In this document: positions 8,290-16,180 of the stretch, piece by piece
Position numbering within the stretch: position 1 is the stretch's first letter
Layout of the letters: each line of letters opens with the position of its first letter
Source of the DNA: JAGGAG01 sp964638035
GTDB lineage: Bacteria > Gemmatimonadota > Gemmatimonadetes > Gemmatimonadales > GWC2-71-9
Assembly (NCBI GenBank): GCA_964638035.1
Contig: CAZWXD010000004.1
Span: forward strand, 62,001-126,000
Direction: 5' to 3'
DNA length: 64,000 nucleotides
Program-made: the position numbers and the translations under genes
Notes under the pieces: generated by a model
What the model saw: only the letters and a program-made list of their open reading frames with translations
The model's database searches: none
What the model was told of the DNA's origin: nothing

Positions 8290-9135
8290 TCAGGCCCTCG
8301 CGGCCCGGCGGAAGGAGGACGTCGCCGGTCGGGTGAGGACCTGGCCCACGGGGCGGGGGCCCTTGCGGCGCCGGGGCGCCGACTCCCGCTTCCATCCCTC
8401 GTAAAACGTGAACAGCGCTTCCGGTACCAGTGATGCTGAGGGCAGGAGCACGTGCACGCCCTGTTCCCGCGTCCGTTCCTGCAGGGAGCGCAGCACTTCG
8501 TAGCGGCGATCGATGCAGAGGTCGTCCATGACGGACAGGTCGATCACCACGAGGTCGAGGGGCCTGGGTGTCGCCGGGATCCAGGTGGCGAGCTGCACGG
8601 TGTAGGTGACAAGGTCCGCCGCCACCGTCTCGGTGGTGCAGCGCTGCTCCATGCGCTCGCACTGGCCCATGTCGGGACACCAGTGGATCACCCCGACGTC
8701 ATGCGCCAGGACGAGGTAGGTGGGCAGCTCCGTCGCCAGCCCGATGGTGAGGGCGAGGTCGGAGGGCTCGAGGCGGGGAAGCAGGTGCACCACGGGGCAG
8801 GTAGTATCCAGGCCCCAGTGTGTCGGCTCGCGCTGCGCCTCGCTCCGCTTGGCGAAGGTGGCCTTCCACCGCGAGAAGCTCTTGAGCTTCAGCCGGCGCT
8901 TGATCAGCTCGTCCACCATCTCGTGCATCAGCATTTCGGTCAGCACGAACTGGGTATCGTCACCGGCGTACAGTTCCGCCGCGGCTTCACCGGCAAACCG
9001 CATGAGTTCGTCGCGCGAGATCGAGTTCTTGAAGTCCTCGATCCGCCGCAGGACGTACTCATCGTACCGCTGCTTGAGGGAAGGCGGTGGCCTGCGGCGC
9101 CCGGATTGCCGGAGGGCGTCGGAGGCGGTCAGCAT
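8290..9135 (-). CDS. conserved-looking protein of unknown function
   Basis: I do not recognise this 281-residue protein. The first third is charged and helical ('LKQRYDEYVLRRIEDFKNSISRDELMRFAGEA', 'MLMHEMVDELIKRRLKLKS'). The middle alternates short hydrophobic strands and helices ('DLALTIGLATELPTYLVL', 'VGVIHWCPDMGQCERMEQRC', 'PLDLVVIDLSVMDDL'), a pattern like a degenerate Rossmann or methyltransferase-type fold. It ends in a basic tail. No signal peptide or membrane helix is seen. ATG 9135 is the first ATG; a TTG at 9186 would add 17 residues, and neither has a clear ribosome site. It precedes the membrane glycosyltransferase on the same strand with a gap of 54 nt or less, so the two may be co-expressed. 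Confidence 0.6.
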   Translation of the reverse strand: MLTASDALRQSGRRRPPPSLKQRYDEYVLRRIEDFKNSISRDELMRFAGEAAAELYAGDDTQFVLTEMLMHEMVDELIKRRLKLKSFSRWKATFAKRSEAQREPTHWGLDTTCPVVHLLPRLEPSDLALTIGLATELPTYLVLAHDVGVIHWCPDMGQCERMEQRCTTETVAADLVTYTVQLATWIPATPRPLDLVVIDLSVMDDLCIDRRYEVLRSLQERTREQGVHVLLPSASLVPEALFTFYEGWKRESAPRRRKGPRPVGQVLTRPATSSFRRAARA

Positions 9136-9220
9136 GCGGAGCGGACGTCTGGGCGGTGAACGGAGGCCATCTCGATGCAAGGTCAATAGTTAGGGCCCCT
9201 GAGTCAAGCCACCGGCCCGG

Positions 9221-10393
9221 TCAGGATCCTCCCTGCCGCCGCAGCACCGCCGCTTTCAGGTACCCCGTCTCCGGTATGGTGAGCACCTCGGGATGGTCCA
9301 CCCCCTGGCCCAGCACGGCCTCCAGCACGAGCCGGACGCCACTGTCGCCAGCCGCCATCTCCAGCATCCCCAGGAACTCGGGCCGCCGCACGTGGAAGGA
9401 GCAGGAGGCGGTGAGCAGCACCCCGCCAGGGTTCAGGAGCCGCATGGCGCGGAGGTTTACCTCCCGGTAGCCCTTGAGCGCCTGGGGCACGGCCGTGCGG
9501 GACTTGGCGAACGCTGGCGGGTCGAGGGCGATGGCATCGAACCGTTCTCGGCTTCGTTCCATGGAGCGGAGCAGCTCGAAGGCATCCCCCTCGACCCACT
9601 GCAGGTGGGTGAACCCGTTGAGGGCGGCATTCTCCCGGCCGCGGGCGAGGGCGTCGCCACTGGCATCCAGGGCGACCACCTCGCGGCAGCGCGGCGCCAG
9701 GTGCAGCGCGAACGAACCGTGGTAGGCGAAGCAGTCCAGACCCCGGCCTCCGGCAGGGGCCAGGGCGCCGAGGTGCATCCGGTTGGGCCGCTGGTCGAGG
9801 AAGGCGCCGGTCTTCTGGCCGGTGAATGGCGCAGCGATGTACCGCACCCCGCCCTCGCGCACCTCGATCCCCTCGGGAACGGAGCCGGCGGCCACTTCCA
9901 CCTGCTCGGCGAGGCCTTCGCGGCCACGGACCGGTACGTCGTTGCGCAGCAGGATGCCGTCGGGCGCGAGTTCAGACTGGATGGCGGCCAGGATGTCATC
10001 CCGCATGGTCTCGAGCCCCGCCGAGAGGAACTGGGCCACCACCCAGCGGTCATAGCGGTCCACCACCAGCGACGGGAGGCCGTCGCCTTCCCCGTGCACC
10101 ACCCGGTACGCGGTGGCATCGATGTCGGCGCGCCGTGCCAGCGCCGCTCGGAGCTGCTCCCGCCACCACTCGCCGTCCACCGGTCGCGCCGAGCGCTCCA
10201 GCAGCCGGAGCCGGATCTCCGATCGCGGTGACCAGAGTGCCTGGCCCAGGAACTTCCCGCGCCGGTCGTGCACGTTGACGAGGCCAGGTTCGTCCGGGCC
10301 GGCCTCCACGTCGCTGCGGTAGATCCAGGGATGCCCTCGTACCCATCGCTCTGCCCCGCGGGGGGTGACGGTTGCCGCCTGGTCGTGGGTCAC
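9221..10393 (-). CDS. rlmI: 23S rRNA (cytosine-C5)-methyltransferase, RlmI-like
   Basis: This 390-residue SAM-dependent methyltransferase has the RlmI layout. An N-terminal PUA-like RNA-binding domain comes first ('GHPWIYRSDVE', 'GKFLGQALWSP'). A linking domain follows ('VDRYDRWVVAQFLSAGLE', 'FTGQKTGAFLDQRPNR'), then a Rossmann catalytic domain with 'LDCFAYHGSFALHLA', 'VVALDASGDALARG', DPPAFAKSR and 'LLTASCSFHV'. The cysteine in SCS and the DPP motif fit a C5-cytosine mechanism. The E. coli enzyme modifies C1962 of 23S rRNA; which base is modified here is inferred. GTG 10393 is chosen for the good GGGAGG just upstream. Length equals the family norm (about 396). Confidence 0.85.
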   Translation of the reverse strand: MTHDQAATVTPRGAERWVRGHPWIYRSDVEAGPDEPGLVNVHDRRGKFLGQALWSPRSEIRLRLLERSARPVDGEWWREQLRAALARRADIDATAYRVVHGEGDGLPSLVVDRYDRWVVAQFLSAGLETMRDDILAAIQSELAPDGILLRNDVPVRGREGLAEQVEVAAGSVPEGIEVREGGVRYIAAPFTGQKTGAFLDQRPNRMHLGALAPAGGRGLDCFAYHGSFALHLAPRCREVVALDASGDALARGRENAALNGFTHLQWVEGDAFELLRSMERSRERFDAIALDPPAFAKSRTAVPQALKGYREVNLRAMRLLNPGGVLLTASCSFHVRRPEFLGMLEMAAGDSGVRLVLEAVLGQGVDHPEVLTIPETGYLKAAVLRRQGGS

Positions 10394-10404
10394 GGAGCCT
10401 CCCT

Positions 10405-10440
10405 TGACGTCAAGGCGTCATGACGTCAAGACGTCACGGA
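10405..10440. repeat. gacgtca-type palindromic repeat
   Basis: A cluster of 'gacgtca' and 'gcgtcatgacgtcaagacg' words lies between the rlmI start and the octamer array. It shares its palindrome with the repeat at 5597-5633. No coding sense is evident, and its function is unknown. Confidence 0.6.
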
Positions 10441-10496
10441 GCCCTGACGCCCTGACGCCCTGACGCCCTGACGCCCTGACGCCCTGACGCCCTGAC
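10441..10496. repeat. seven perfect tandem copies of the octamer gccctgac
   Basis: Seven uninterrupted copies of gccctgac fill 10441-10496, immediately before the stop of the minus-strand aroH gene. A following 'gtcacgacgccctg' degenerates into the coding end of aroH. The copies are identical, so the array is either recent or kept by slippage, and its length may vary between strains. It is not a CRISPR: the unit is 8 bp and there are no spacers. Confidence 0.9.
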
Positions 10497-10497
10497 G

Positions 10498-10878
10498 TCA
10501 CGACGCCCTGTCCGGCCTCAACGCCACTGCGTCGCGCAGGTACACGTGGCGGATCTCCTCCCGGGTGCGCGCCGAGTAGGCATGCACCAGCACCCGGATG
10601 CACCGCGGCAGGGAGCCGGGCACCGGGATCTCCGAGGAATGCAGCAGCGCCACGATGTTCCACCCGAAATCCTCGGCGGCGCGGGCCGGGAAGGCGGCGT
10701 CGAGGTCGCGGGTTACCGTAAACAGGGCGCTGACGATATCGTCCGGCTCGAGGTCGTTGGCCTCGATCAGCCGCGCGAGGAGCTCGTCGGTGGCTTCGAG
10801 GATCAGCGCCTTGTCGTTCGCCGCCACGGTGGTGGCGCCCCGGATTCCCCGCACGCGAGGAGCGCGGTCGTTTCCCAT
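10498..10878 (-). CDS. aroH: monofunctional chorismate mutase, AroH type
   Basis: This 126-residue enzyme converts chorismate to prephenate for phenylalanine and tyrosine synthesis. It matches the Bacillus-type AroH trimer fold. 'RGIRGATTV' carries the active-site Arg, 'HSSEIPVPGSLPRCIRVL' carries the Glu and Arg that bind substrate, and 'HVYLRDAVALRPD' carries the Tyr and C-terminal Arg. ATG 10878 gives the expected length (B. subtilis AroH is 127). It has no obvious ribosome site and is the complement of another ATG inside the palindrome ccatgg. The gene's last codons lie in a repeat and give the ending RAS. Confidence 0.9.
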   Translation of the reverse strand: MGNDRAPRVRGIRGATTVAANDKALILEATDELLARLIEANDLEPDDIVSALFTVTRDLDAAFPARAAEDFGWNIVALLHSSEIPVPGSLPRCIRVLVHAYSARTREEIRHVYLRDAVALRPDRAS

Positions 10879-10909
10879 GGGCGACAATCTAGCGCCGGGC
10901 ACCACAGTC

Positions 10910-11833
10910 ATGAGCAGGCTGGCGCAGCATGGCGCAACGGCCTGGTGTGCCGCCATGCTCTCGGTGGCCGTTGTCGCTTCGGTACAGGCGCAGAACCTCG
11001 AGCCCCGGCTCTACTTCCCGGCGCCCACCGGGATCAACGTGCTGGTCGCGACCTACTCCCACGCGAGCGGCTCCGTCCTCGTCGATGCAGCCTTGCCCGT
11101 CACCGACTTCCGGTCCACCACGAACACCGCCTTCCTGTCGTATGCGCGGTCGTTCGGCATGGCCGGGCGCTCGGCGCAGTTCCAGGCCATTGCCCCGTTC
11201 GCGGTGGTCGATGCCCGTGCCATCGTTGCCGGGCAGGACACCAGCCGCCACATCACGGGTGCGGCCGACCCATTGCTCAGGCTCGCCGTGAACCTGAAGG
11301 GCGCCCCGGCGCGGACCCGTCGGGAGTTCGCGACCGCACGCTTCGGCACCCTCCTCGGTGCATCACTGAGTGTCGGGCTCCCCCTGGGCCAGTTCGACCC
11401 CGCCCGCTACCTGAACATTGGGGCCAATCGCTGGAGCGTCCGGCCCGAGGTGGCGCTGGTCCAGCCCCTGGGACGGGCCTGGGCCGTGGAGGCGTATGCT
11501 GGCGTGACATTCTTCACCGACAACACGGAGTTTCTCCAAACGTCTACGGTCAGGCAGGCGCCCCTGTTCGCCGGGCAGGGCCACCTCATCCGCCTCCTGG
11601 GCCGCCGCGGGTGGCTCGCCCTCGACGCCACCATGTACTCGGGCGGCGAGACCACCATCGATGGCGTGACGCAGTCGAACTTCCAGAGCAACCTGCGCCT
11701 GGGCGCCACGGGTGTGTACACCTTCCCCGGTGGCCACGGGATACGGGCAGCGTTCAGCTCCGGCTTCTACACCCGGTTCGGGGGCGACTTCGACGTGGTG
11801 TCGGTCGGGTACAGCTACGCGTGGGGTGGGTGA
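10910..11833 (+). CDS. secreted outer-membrane barrel protein (phenol-pathway 'transporter' type)
   Basis: This precursor of about 307 residues has a signal peptide (MSRLAQHGATAWCAAMLSVAVVASVQAQ). Amphipathic beta-strands follow throughout ('GINVLVATYSHASGSVLVDAA', 'WALDATMYSGG'-like segments, 'GIRAAFSSGFYTRFGGDFDVVSVGYSYAWGG'). The layout resembles the 'MetA-pathway of phenol degradation' family of outer-membrane proteins (PF13557), whose substrate role is largely unproven. ATG 10910 starts a clean signal peptide; ATG 10877 in the same frame would add 11 residues. It runs divergently from aroH with only about 31 bp between starts. Its stop overlaps the GTG of thiE (GTGA), so the two are translationally coupled despite their unrelated roles. 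Confidence 0.65.
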   Translation: MSRLAQHGATAWCAAMLSVAVVASVQAQNLEPRLYFPAPTGINVLVATYSHASGSVLVDAALPVTDFRSTTNTAFLSYARSFGMAGRSAQFQAIAPFAVVDARAIVAGQDTSRHITGAADPLLRLAVNLKGAPARTRREFATARFGTLLGASLSVGLPLGQFDPARYLNIGANRWSVRPEVALVQPLGRAWAVEAYAGVTFFTDNTEFLQTSTVRQAPLFAGQGHLIRLLGRRGWLALDATMYSGGETTIDGVTQSNFQSNLRLGATGVYTFPGGHGIRAAFSSGFYTRFGGDFDVVSVGYSYAWGG

Positions 11834-12480
11834 GCGTTGCACGACATGAAAGGCCATGCTCCCTGACAAGCCACCTCCTGCCCGAACTCCGGCTCCTGCT
11901 CGTCACCGACGACGAGGTGCTCGCGGGCCGCGACCTCGTGGACGCCTGTCTCGCCGCGGTCCGGGGGGGTGTCACGGCGGTGCAGCTCCGCCTCAAGCAC
12001 GCCGCGCCTCGCGAGCTCGCGGCGTACGCCCGTGCGCTGCTCCTCGTGCTTCCCGTGCCGCTCTACCTCAACGACCGGCTGGATGTGGCCCTGGCAGTGG
12101 GTGCGCGGGGTGTTCACCTGGGGCCCGATGACGTACCTCCCGCGCTCGCACGCCGGATCGCGCCGCGGGGCCTCGTCATCGGGGCCAGCGTCGGATCGGC
12201 TGGCGAGGTGGAGCGCGGTATGGCGGCTGACTACTGGGGGATCGGTCCCTGGCGAGCGACCGGAACCAAGGCGGATGCCGGCGCGGCACTGGGCGCGGAA
12301 GGATTCAGGAGGCTCCAGTCGTGCAGCGGCGGCAGGCCCTGTGTGGCCATCGGCGGGATCCGCCCCGCGGACGTGCAGCCCGCCCTGGCAACGGGTGCCG
12401 CGGGTGTCGCGGTGGTTTCCGGCATCCTCGGCGCTGACGACATCGAGGCCGCAGCGCAAAGCTATGCTACCGCGACCTGA
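11830..12480 (+). CDS. thiE: thiamine-phosphate synthase
   Basis: This 216-residue TIM-barrel enzyme joins the thiazole and pyrimidine phosphates in thiamine synthesis. The ThiE pattern is clear: 'LLLVTDDE', 'GGVTAVQLRLKH' (usual VQLREK), 'LYLNDRLDVALAVGARGVHLG', 'WGIGPWRATGTKADAG' (usual GP.F.T.TK.D), PCVAIGGI and 'AAGVAVVSGI'. The Glu of QLREK is Leu here, so activity toward the standard substrates is likely but not certain; a TenI-like relative is the alternative. GTG 11830 overlaps the upstream barrel gene's stop by 4 nt, which fits coupling and leaves no room for a TPP riboswitch directly in front. Its end overlaps mltG on the other strand by 14 nt. Confidence 0.82.
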   Translation: MSVARHERPCSLTSHLLPELRLLLVTDDEVLAGRDLVDACLAAVRGGVTAVQLRLKHAAPRELAAYARALLLVLPVPLYLNDRLDVALAVGARGVHLGPDDVPPALARRIAPRGLVIGASVGSAGEVERGMAADYWGIGPWRATGTKADAGAALGAEGFRRLQSCSGGRPCVAIGGIRPADVQPALATGAAGVAVVSGILGADDIEAAAQSYATAT

Positions 12481-13564
12481 GCGAGTCCCCCGGCTGCGCG
12501 GAGTCTGCGCGTTCGCCCGCGCCAACCGCCCCGCCCGTTCCGGTGGTGGCTGCCGTCGCCTGCTCCCGCCGCACCGCCCGGATTGCACGAAGGTGTTCGT
12601 TGTACGTGCGCGTGAACACGTGGCGACTGCCGCCGGTGGCGACGAAGAAGAGGTAGGGCACGTCGGCGGGATAGAGCGCAGCCTCGATGCTCTTCGGTCC
12701 CGGGGCGTTCACCGGGCCGGGCGGCAGGCCGGTGTTGCGGTAGGTGTTGTAGGGGGACGGGAACTGGTAGTCCTTGAAGAGCAGCCGGTTCTTCCGCCGT
12801 CCGGTGGCAAGCTGGATGGCATACTGCACCGTGGGATCGGCCTGGAGCGGCATCTGCTTCCGGATGCGGTTCCAGTAGACGGCGGCGATCACCGGCCGCT
12901 CGTCGTCCCGCCGCGCCTCGCCCTCCACGATGGATGCGAGCGCCAGCAGGTGCAGGCGTGTCATGCCCAGGGAATCGAGCCGGCTGGTCCATTCCGGGGT
13001 CCACAGCTCGCGCGCCTTGTCGGCCATGTGCGTCACCAGGTGCCGGCCCGAGATCCCCTGGGGAACCAGGTAGGTTTCGGGAAGGAGCAGCCCCTCGAAC
13101 GAGGTGGCGCCGGCGACGTACAGTTGCGCCGCGGCGGCGTCGCGTGCCGCCACGAGGAAGGAGTCGCGCGGAATCGCCAGCGCCTCCTCCACGATGGGTG
13201 CCATCTCCTCCAGCGTCAGGCCCTCGGGGATCGTCACGCGCAGCAGCACGTGGCGCCCCTGCTCCAGCGCCGTGATCACCGCCCAGGCCGAGGAGCCCCT
13301 CGGGAGCTCGTACACTCCCGCCTTGAGCTTCCGGTCGAGCCGCCGCGCCCGGGCCAGCACCTTGAAGCTGGTCCGGTTCCGGATGATGCCATGCGCGGCG
13401 AGGGAATCGGTCATCGCCGAGAAGGTGCTGTGCTCGGGGATCGTGACGCGCTCGGCGGGCCCCGCCGGGGCGGAGCAGGACAGGGTCGCGACGGCGGTGA
13501 GCACGGCAAGGCTGAAGGCCCGCACCCATTGCCTGCCCCACGTCCGCATGCCGGGATCAGTCAC
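12467..13564 (-). CDS. mltG: endolytic murein transglycosylase MltG
   Basis: MltG cuts nascent glycan strands and so sets peptidoglycan chain length. This 365-residue form has a LysM-like N-terminal part ('ERVTIPEHSTFSAMTDSLAAHGII') and the YceG catalytic domain. The catalytic Glu lies in LASIVEGEA, and 'QADPTVQYAI', 'SPYNTYRNTGLPPGPV' and the 'PYLFFVA..GG.HVF..TY.EH' ending are all present. The N terminus reads as a lipoprotein signal (AVLTAVATLSC, Cys near residue 30) rather than the usual plain membrane helix, so it is probably lipid-anchored. GTG 13564 has GAGG about 5 nt upstream and lies 9 nt after ruvX, so ruvX-mltG form an operon. Confidence 0.92.
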   Translation of the reverse strand: MTDPGMRTWGRQWVRAFSLAVLTAVATLSCSAPAGPAERVTIPEHSTFSAMTDSLAAHGIIRNRTSFKVLARARRLDRKLKAGVYELPRGSSAWAVITALEQGRHVLLRVTIPEGLTLEEMAPIVEEALAIPRDSFLVAARDAAAAQLYVAGATSFEGLLLPETYLVPQGISGRHLVTHMADKARELWTPEWTSRLDSLGMTRLHLLALASIVEGEARRDDERPVIAAVYWNRIRKQMPLQADPTVQYAIQLATGRRKNRLLFKDYQFPSPYNTYRNTGLPPGPVNAPGPKSIEAALYPADVPYLFFVATGGSRHVFTRTYNEHLRAIRAVRREQATAATTGTGGAVGAGERADSAQPGDSLRSR

Positions 13565-13573
13565 GTGACCTCA

Positions 13574-14071
13574 TCATCCGCCGTTGTCGCCTTCGCCGCC
13601 TGCTCCATCCTGGCCGAATCGGTCTTCGCCGCCGTTCGGTCCCCGCCTCCCGTCCAGCCACCCCTGCAGCAGCACACTCGCCGCGAGGGCGTCCACGTCA
13701 TTCCGCCGCCCCCGCGTGCTGCCGCCCTGGGCCTGGATCTCCCGGTGTGCGCGGGCGGTGGTGAACCGCTCGTCCAGGTAGGCCACCGGTAGCGCGGTCC
13801 GGTGCCGCATCAACTCGCCCAGCTCCCGGGCGCCGCGAGCGGCCTCGCCCTCGTCACCCTCGGGTGTGAGCGGGAGCCCCACGACAATGCCAACCGGCCC
13901 GTGATCGGCAACGTGGGCCAGCAGCGCCGGCATCGGGAACCGCTTCCCGGAACGGCGGGTCACCGTGCCCAGCGGCGAGGCCAGGATCTGCAGTTCGTCG
14001 GACAGCGCCATGCCGATGCGGACCTCGCCCCAGTCGAGGGCCATCACCCGTCCCTGCCGCGGAATCTCCAT
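13574..14071 (-). CDS. ruvX: RuvX/YqgF-family RNase H-fold nuclease
   Basis: This 165-residue protein of the YqgF family is linked to pre-16S rRNA end processing and possibly to Holliday-junction resolution. Visible are 'MALDWGEVRIGMALSD' (the first catalytic Asp in 'LD.G..R.G.A.SD'), 'GIVVGLPLTPEGDEGEAA', 'LPVAYLDERFTT' and 'RRNDVDALAASVLLQGWL' (second and third acidic sites). ATG 14071 gives the family's usual size; a much earlier in-frame start adds 35 residues of low-complexity Arg-rich sequence and is unlikely. The C-terminal tail after GWLDG is glycine-rich and probably disordered. It is followed by mltG on the same strand. Confidence 0.88.
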   Translation of the reverse strand: MEIPRQGRVMALDWGEVRIGMALSDELQILASPLGTVTRRSGKRFPMPALLAHVADHGPVGIVVGLPLTPEGDEGEAARGARELGELMRHRTALPVAYLDERFTTARAHREIQAQGGSTRGRRNDVDALAASVLLQGWLDGRRGPNGGEDRFGQDGAGGEGDNGG

Positions 14072-14109
14072 GCGGAAACGTACACGCGAGAGGGGTGTAT
14101 CTTGCTCGC

Positions 14110-14679
14110 GTGCGCCCCTTTTCCGTTGCCGCCCTCCTCCTCGTCGCCGTCCCGGCCGGGGCACCGGCACAGGCAACCCCCGAGGCGGCTGCGATGGTCA
14201 TGGCCGATGCCGTGCGGCGGAGCGACTGGGCCGCGGCCGCGCGCCTCATGCATCCCGATGCGCTCCTGCAGCTGCGGAACCTCTTCCAGCCATTCCTGGC
14301 CATGCCCGACATGCAGGAGCTTGGGCCGGAACTCTTTGGCACGCCCAACACCGACCTTGCCGCCACCCCCGACACCATCCTCTACGCGCGGTTCCTGGGC
14401 AAGGTCATGGCCCAGCTTCCGGGCATGGACCGCGCGCTCCAGGGGGCGACGATCACGCCGCTGGGGCACGTTCCGGGCGGGGCGGACACCGTGCTGGTGG
14501 TGAACCGGATGGTCCTCACCCTGGACGGCATGACCATCTCGCAGTTCGACGTGATGCCGTTCCGGCTGGAGAACGGCAGGTGGTGGGCGCTCCTCAAGTC
14601 CGACTTCACCAACATGGCCGCGATGCTCCAGCGGGCGGCCAGCGCACCAGTGCCAGCGGCGCCACCCACCCGGAACTGA
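14110..14679 (+). CDS. secreted protein of unknown function
   Basis: This exported protein of about 189 residues has a signal peptide (MRPFSVAALLLVAVPAGAPAQA). A helical region follows ('AAMVMADAVRRSDWAAAARLMHPDALLQLRNLF') and then beta-strands around 'TVLVVNRMVLTLDGMTISQFDVMPFRLENGRWWALL'. The overall pattern (a helix pair, then a curved sheet ending in a 'G.WWALL' strand) resembles SnoaL/NTF2-like proteins, but I cannot assign a family. GTG 14110 gives a clean signal peptide, while GTG 14095 adds five residues; AGAGGGG lies at 14088-14095, which suits neither perfectly. It is divergent from ruvX and convergent with rho. Confidence 0.55.
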   Translation: MRPFSVAALLLVAVPAGAPAQATPEAAAMVMADAVRRSDWAAAARLMHPDALLQLRNLFQPFLAMPDMQELGPELFGTPNTDLAATPDTILYARFLGKVMAQLPGMDRALQGATITPLGHVPGGADTVLVVNRMVLTLDGMTISQFDVMPFRLENGRWWALLKSDFTNMAAMLQRAASAPVPAAPPTRN

Positions 14680-14710
14680 TCGCGCCTGCTTCCTCGCGTC
14701 CCGGCGCCCC

Positions 14711-15958
14711 CTACTGCGCCATCGTCGCGAAGAACTCCTTGTTGTTCTTCGTGCGCTTCATCCGCTCCAGCAGGAACTCCAGTGCCTCCACCGGTGGCAT
14801 GTCGGCCAGGAAGTTCCGCAGCAGGTACACCCGGTTGAGCTCGTCCTTGTCCATCAGCAGCTCTTCCTTGCGGGTGCTGGTGCGCTGGATGTCGATGGCG
14901 GGGTAGATGCGCCGGTCGGCCAGGCGCCGGTCGAGCACCAGCTCCATGTTGCCGGTGCCCTTGAACTCCTCGAAGATCACCTCGTCCATGCGGCTGCCGG
15001 TGTCGATCAGCGCCGTGGCGATGATGGTGAGGCTCCCGCCCTTCTCGATGTTGCGCGCGGCACCGAAGAACCGCTTCGGCTTCTGCAGCGCGTTGGCATC
15101 CACGCCGCCGGAGAGGATCTTGCCCGAGTGGGGCACCACCACGTTGTGCGCCCGCGCCAGGCGGGTGATCGAGTCCAGCAGGATCACCACGTCCCGCCCG
15201 TGCTCCACCAGCCGCTTGGCCTTCTCGATCACCATGTCGGCCACCTGCACGTGCCGGTCGGCTGGCTCGTCGAAGGTGCTGGCGATCACCTCGGCCTGCA
15301 CGTTCTCCTGCATGTCGGTGACTTCCTCGGGCCGCTCGTCGATCAGCAGCACGATGAGGACGCAGTCGGGATGGTTCTCGCTGATGGCGTTGGCCAGCTT
15401 CTGCATCAGGATCGTCTTGCCGGCCTTGGGTGGGGCCACGATCAGGCCGCGCTGCCCCTTGCCGATGGGCGAGAGGAGGTCCACCACCCGCATGGACAGG
15501 TCTCCGTTCGACCGCTCCAGCCGGATCCGCGAGTCGGGATAGCGCGGCTTGAGGTTGTCGAACGCGATCCGGTGCTTGGTCTTCTCCGGCTCCTCGTAGT
15601 TGACGCTCTCCACCTTGAGGAGCGCCAGGTACCGCTCACCCTCCTTGGGCGGGCGCACCTGCCCGGTGACCGTGTCGCCGGTGCGGAGGTCGAACCGCTT
15701 GATCTGGCTGGGCGAGACGTAGATGTCGTCGGGACCGTAGAGGTAGTTCCAGTCCTGGCTGCGCAGGAACCCGTAGCCCTCGGGGAGGATTTCCAGCACG
15801 CCCTCGCCGCGGATGACCGTGTCCTGGTCGAGCAGGGACTGCTCGATGCGGAAGATCAGGTCCTGCTTGCGCAGCCCCGAGTAGTTCGTGATGTTGAGCT
15901 TCTCGGCCAGCTCGTGCAGTTCGGCAACGGATTTCTGCTTCAGCTCAGCGATATCCAC
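14711..15958 (-). CDS. rho: transcription termination factor Rho
   Basis: Rho is a hexameric RNA helicase that ends transcription. The 415 residues (E. coli 419) show an N-terminal Rho-N helix region ('ELKQKSVAELHELAEKLNI', 'GLRKQDLIFRI') and a cold-shock-type RNA-binding domain ('EGVLEILPEGYGFLRS', 'DDIYVSPSQIKRFDLRTGD'). The RecA-like ATPase has Walker A 'GLIVAPPKAGKT' (K181), Walker B VVILLDSITRLARA, and the Q/R-loop regions 'FFGAARNIEKGGSLTIIATALIDTGSRMDE'. GTG 15958 is preceded by GGAG with 8 nt spacing and gives the normal length. An open frame extends 60 residues further upstream but is Pro/Arg-rich and not Rho-like. About 220 bp separate it from the divergent VanZ-like gene and should hold both promoters. 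Confidence 0.96.
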   Translation of the reverse strand: MDIAELKQKSVAELHELAEKLNITNYSGLRKQDLIFRIEQSLLDQDTVIRGEGVLEILPEGYGFLRSQDWNYLYGPDDIYVSPSQIKRFDLRTGDTVTGQVRPPKEGERYLALLKVESVNYEEPEKTKHRIAFDNLKPRYPDSRIRLERSNGDLSMRVVDLLSPIGKGQRGLIVAPPKAGKTILMQKLANAISENHPDCVLIVLLIDERPEEVTDMQENVQAEVIASTFDEPADRHVQVADMVIEKAKRLVEHGRDVVILLDSITRLARAHNVVVPHSGKILSGGVDANALQKPKRFFGAARNIEKGGSLTIIATALIDTGSRMDEVIFEEFKGTGNMELVLDRRLADRRIYPAIDIQRTSTRKEELLMDKDELNRVYLLRNFLADMPPVEALEFLLERMKRTKNNKEFFATMAQ

Positions 15959-16180
15959 GGGTGGGGCTCCAGGCGTGTCAGGCGACGCCGCGGTGCGCGG
16001 CGGTCGGGTGCTGCGTTCTGGGGAAGGCTTTCGAGTGCTCGTGTTGGACAACCGGAAAAGGGGCCTGGGGAGCCGGGATCGCTCAACGGCCTGCACGTCT
16101 TGTCTTGGGGAGCGTATGTCGCTGGGGCCAGCCGACACAAACGTAAGGCGCGCCGCTCGGGGGCGTCAAGAGGCCCGCCG

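Noticed and set aside
10441..10496. CRISPR-like array
   Set aside because: The unit is 8 bp, the copies are contiguous and there are no spacers or cas genes.
11700..11830. A TPP riboswitch in front of thiE
   Set aside because: thiE starts inside the preceding gene, so there is no leader, and the conserved thi-box words are not seen.
10546..12480. A 644-codon plus-strand frame ending in thiE
   Set aside because: Only the part after 11830 resembles a protein family; the upstream part is out-of-frame sequence of aroH and the barrel gene.
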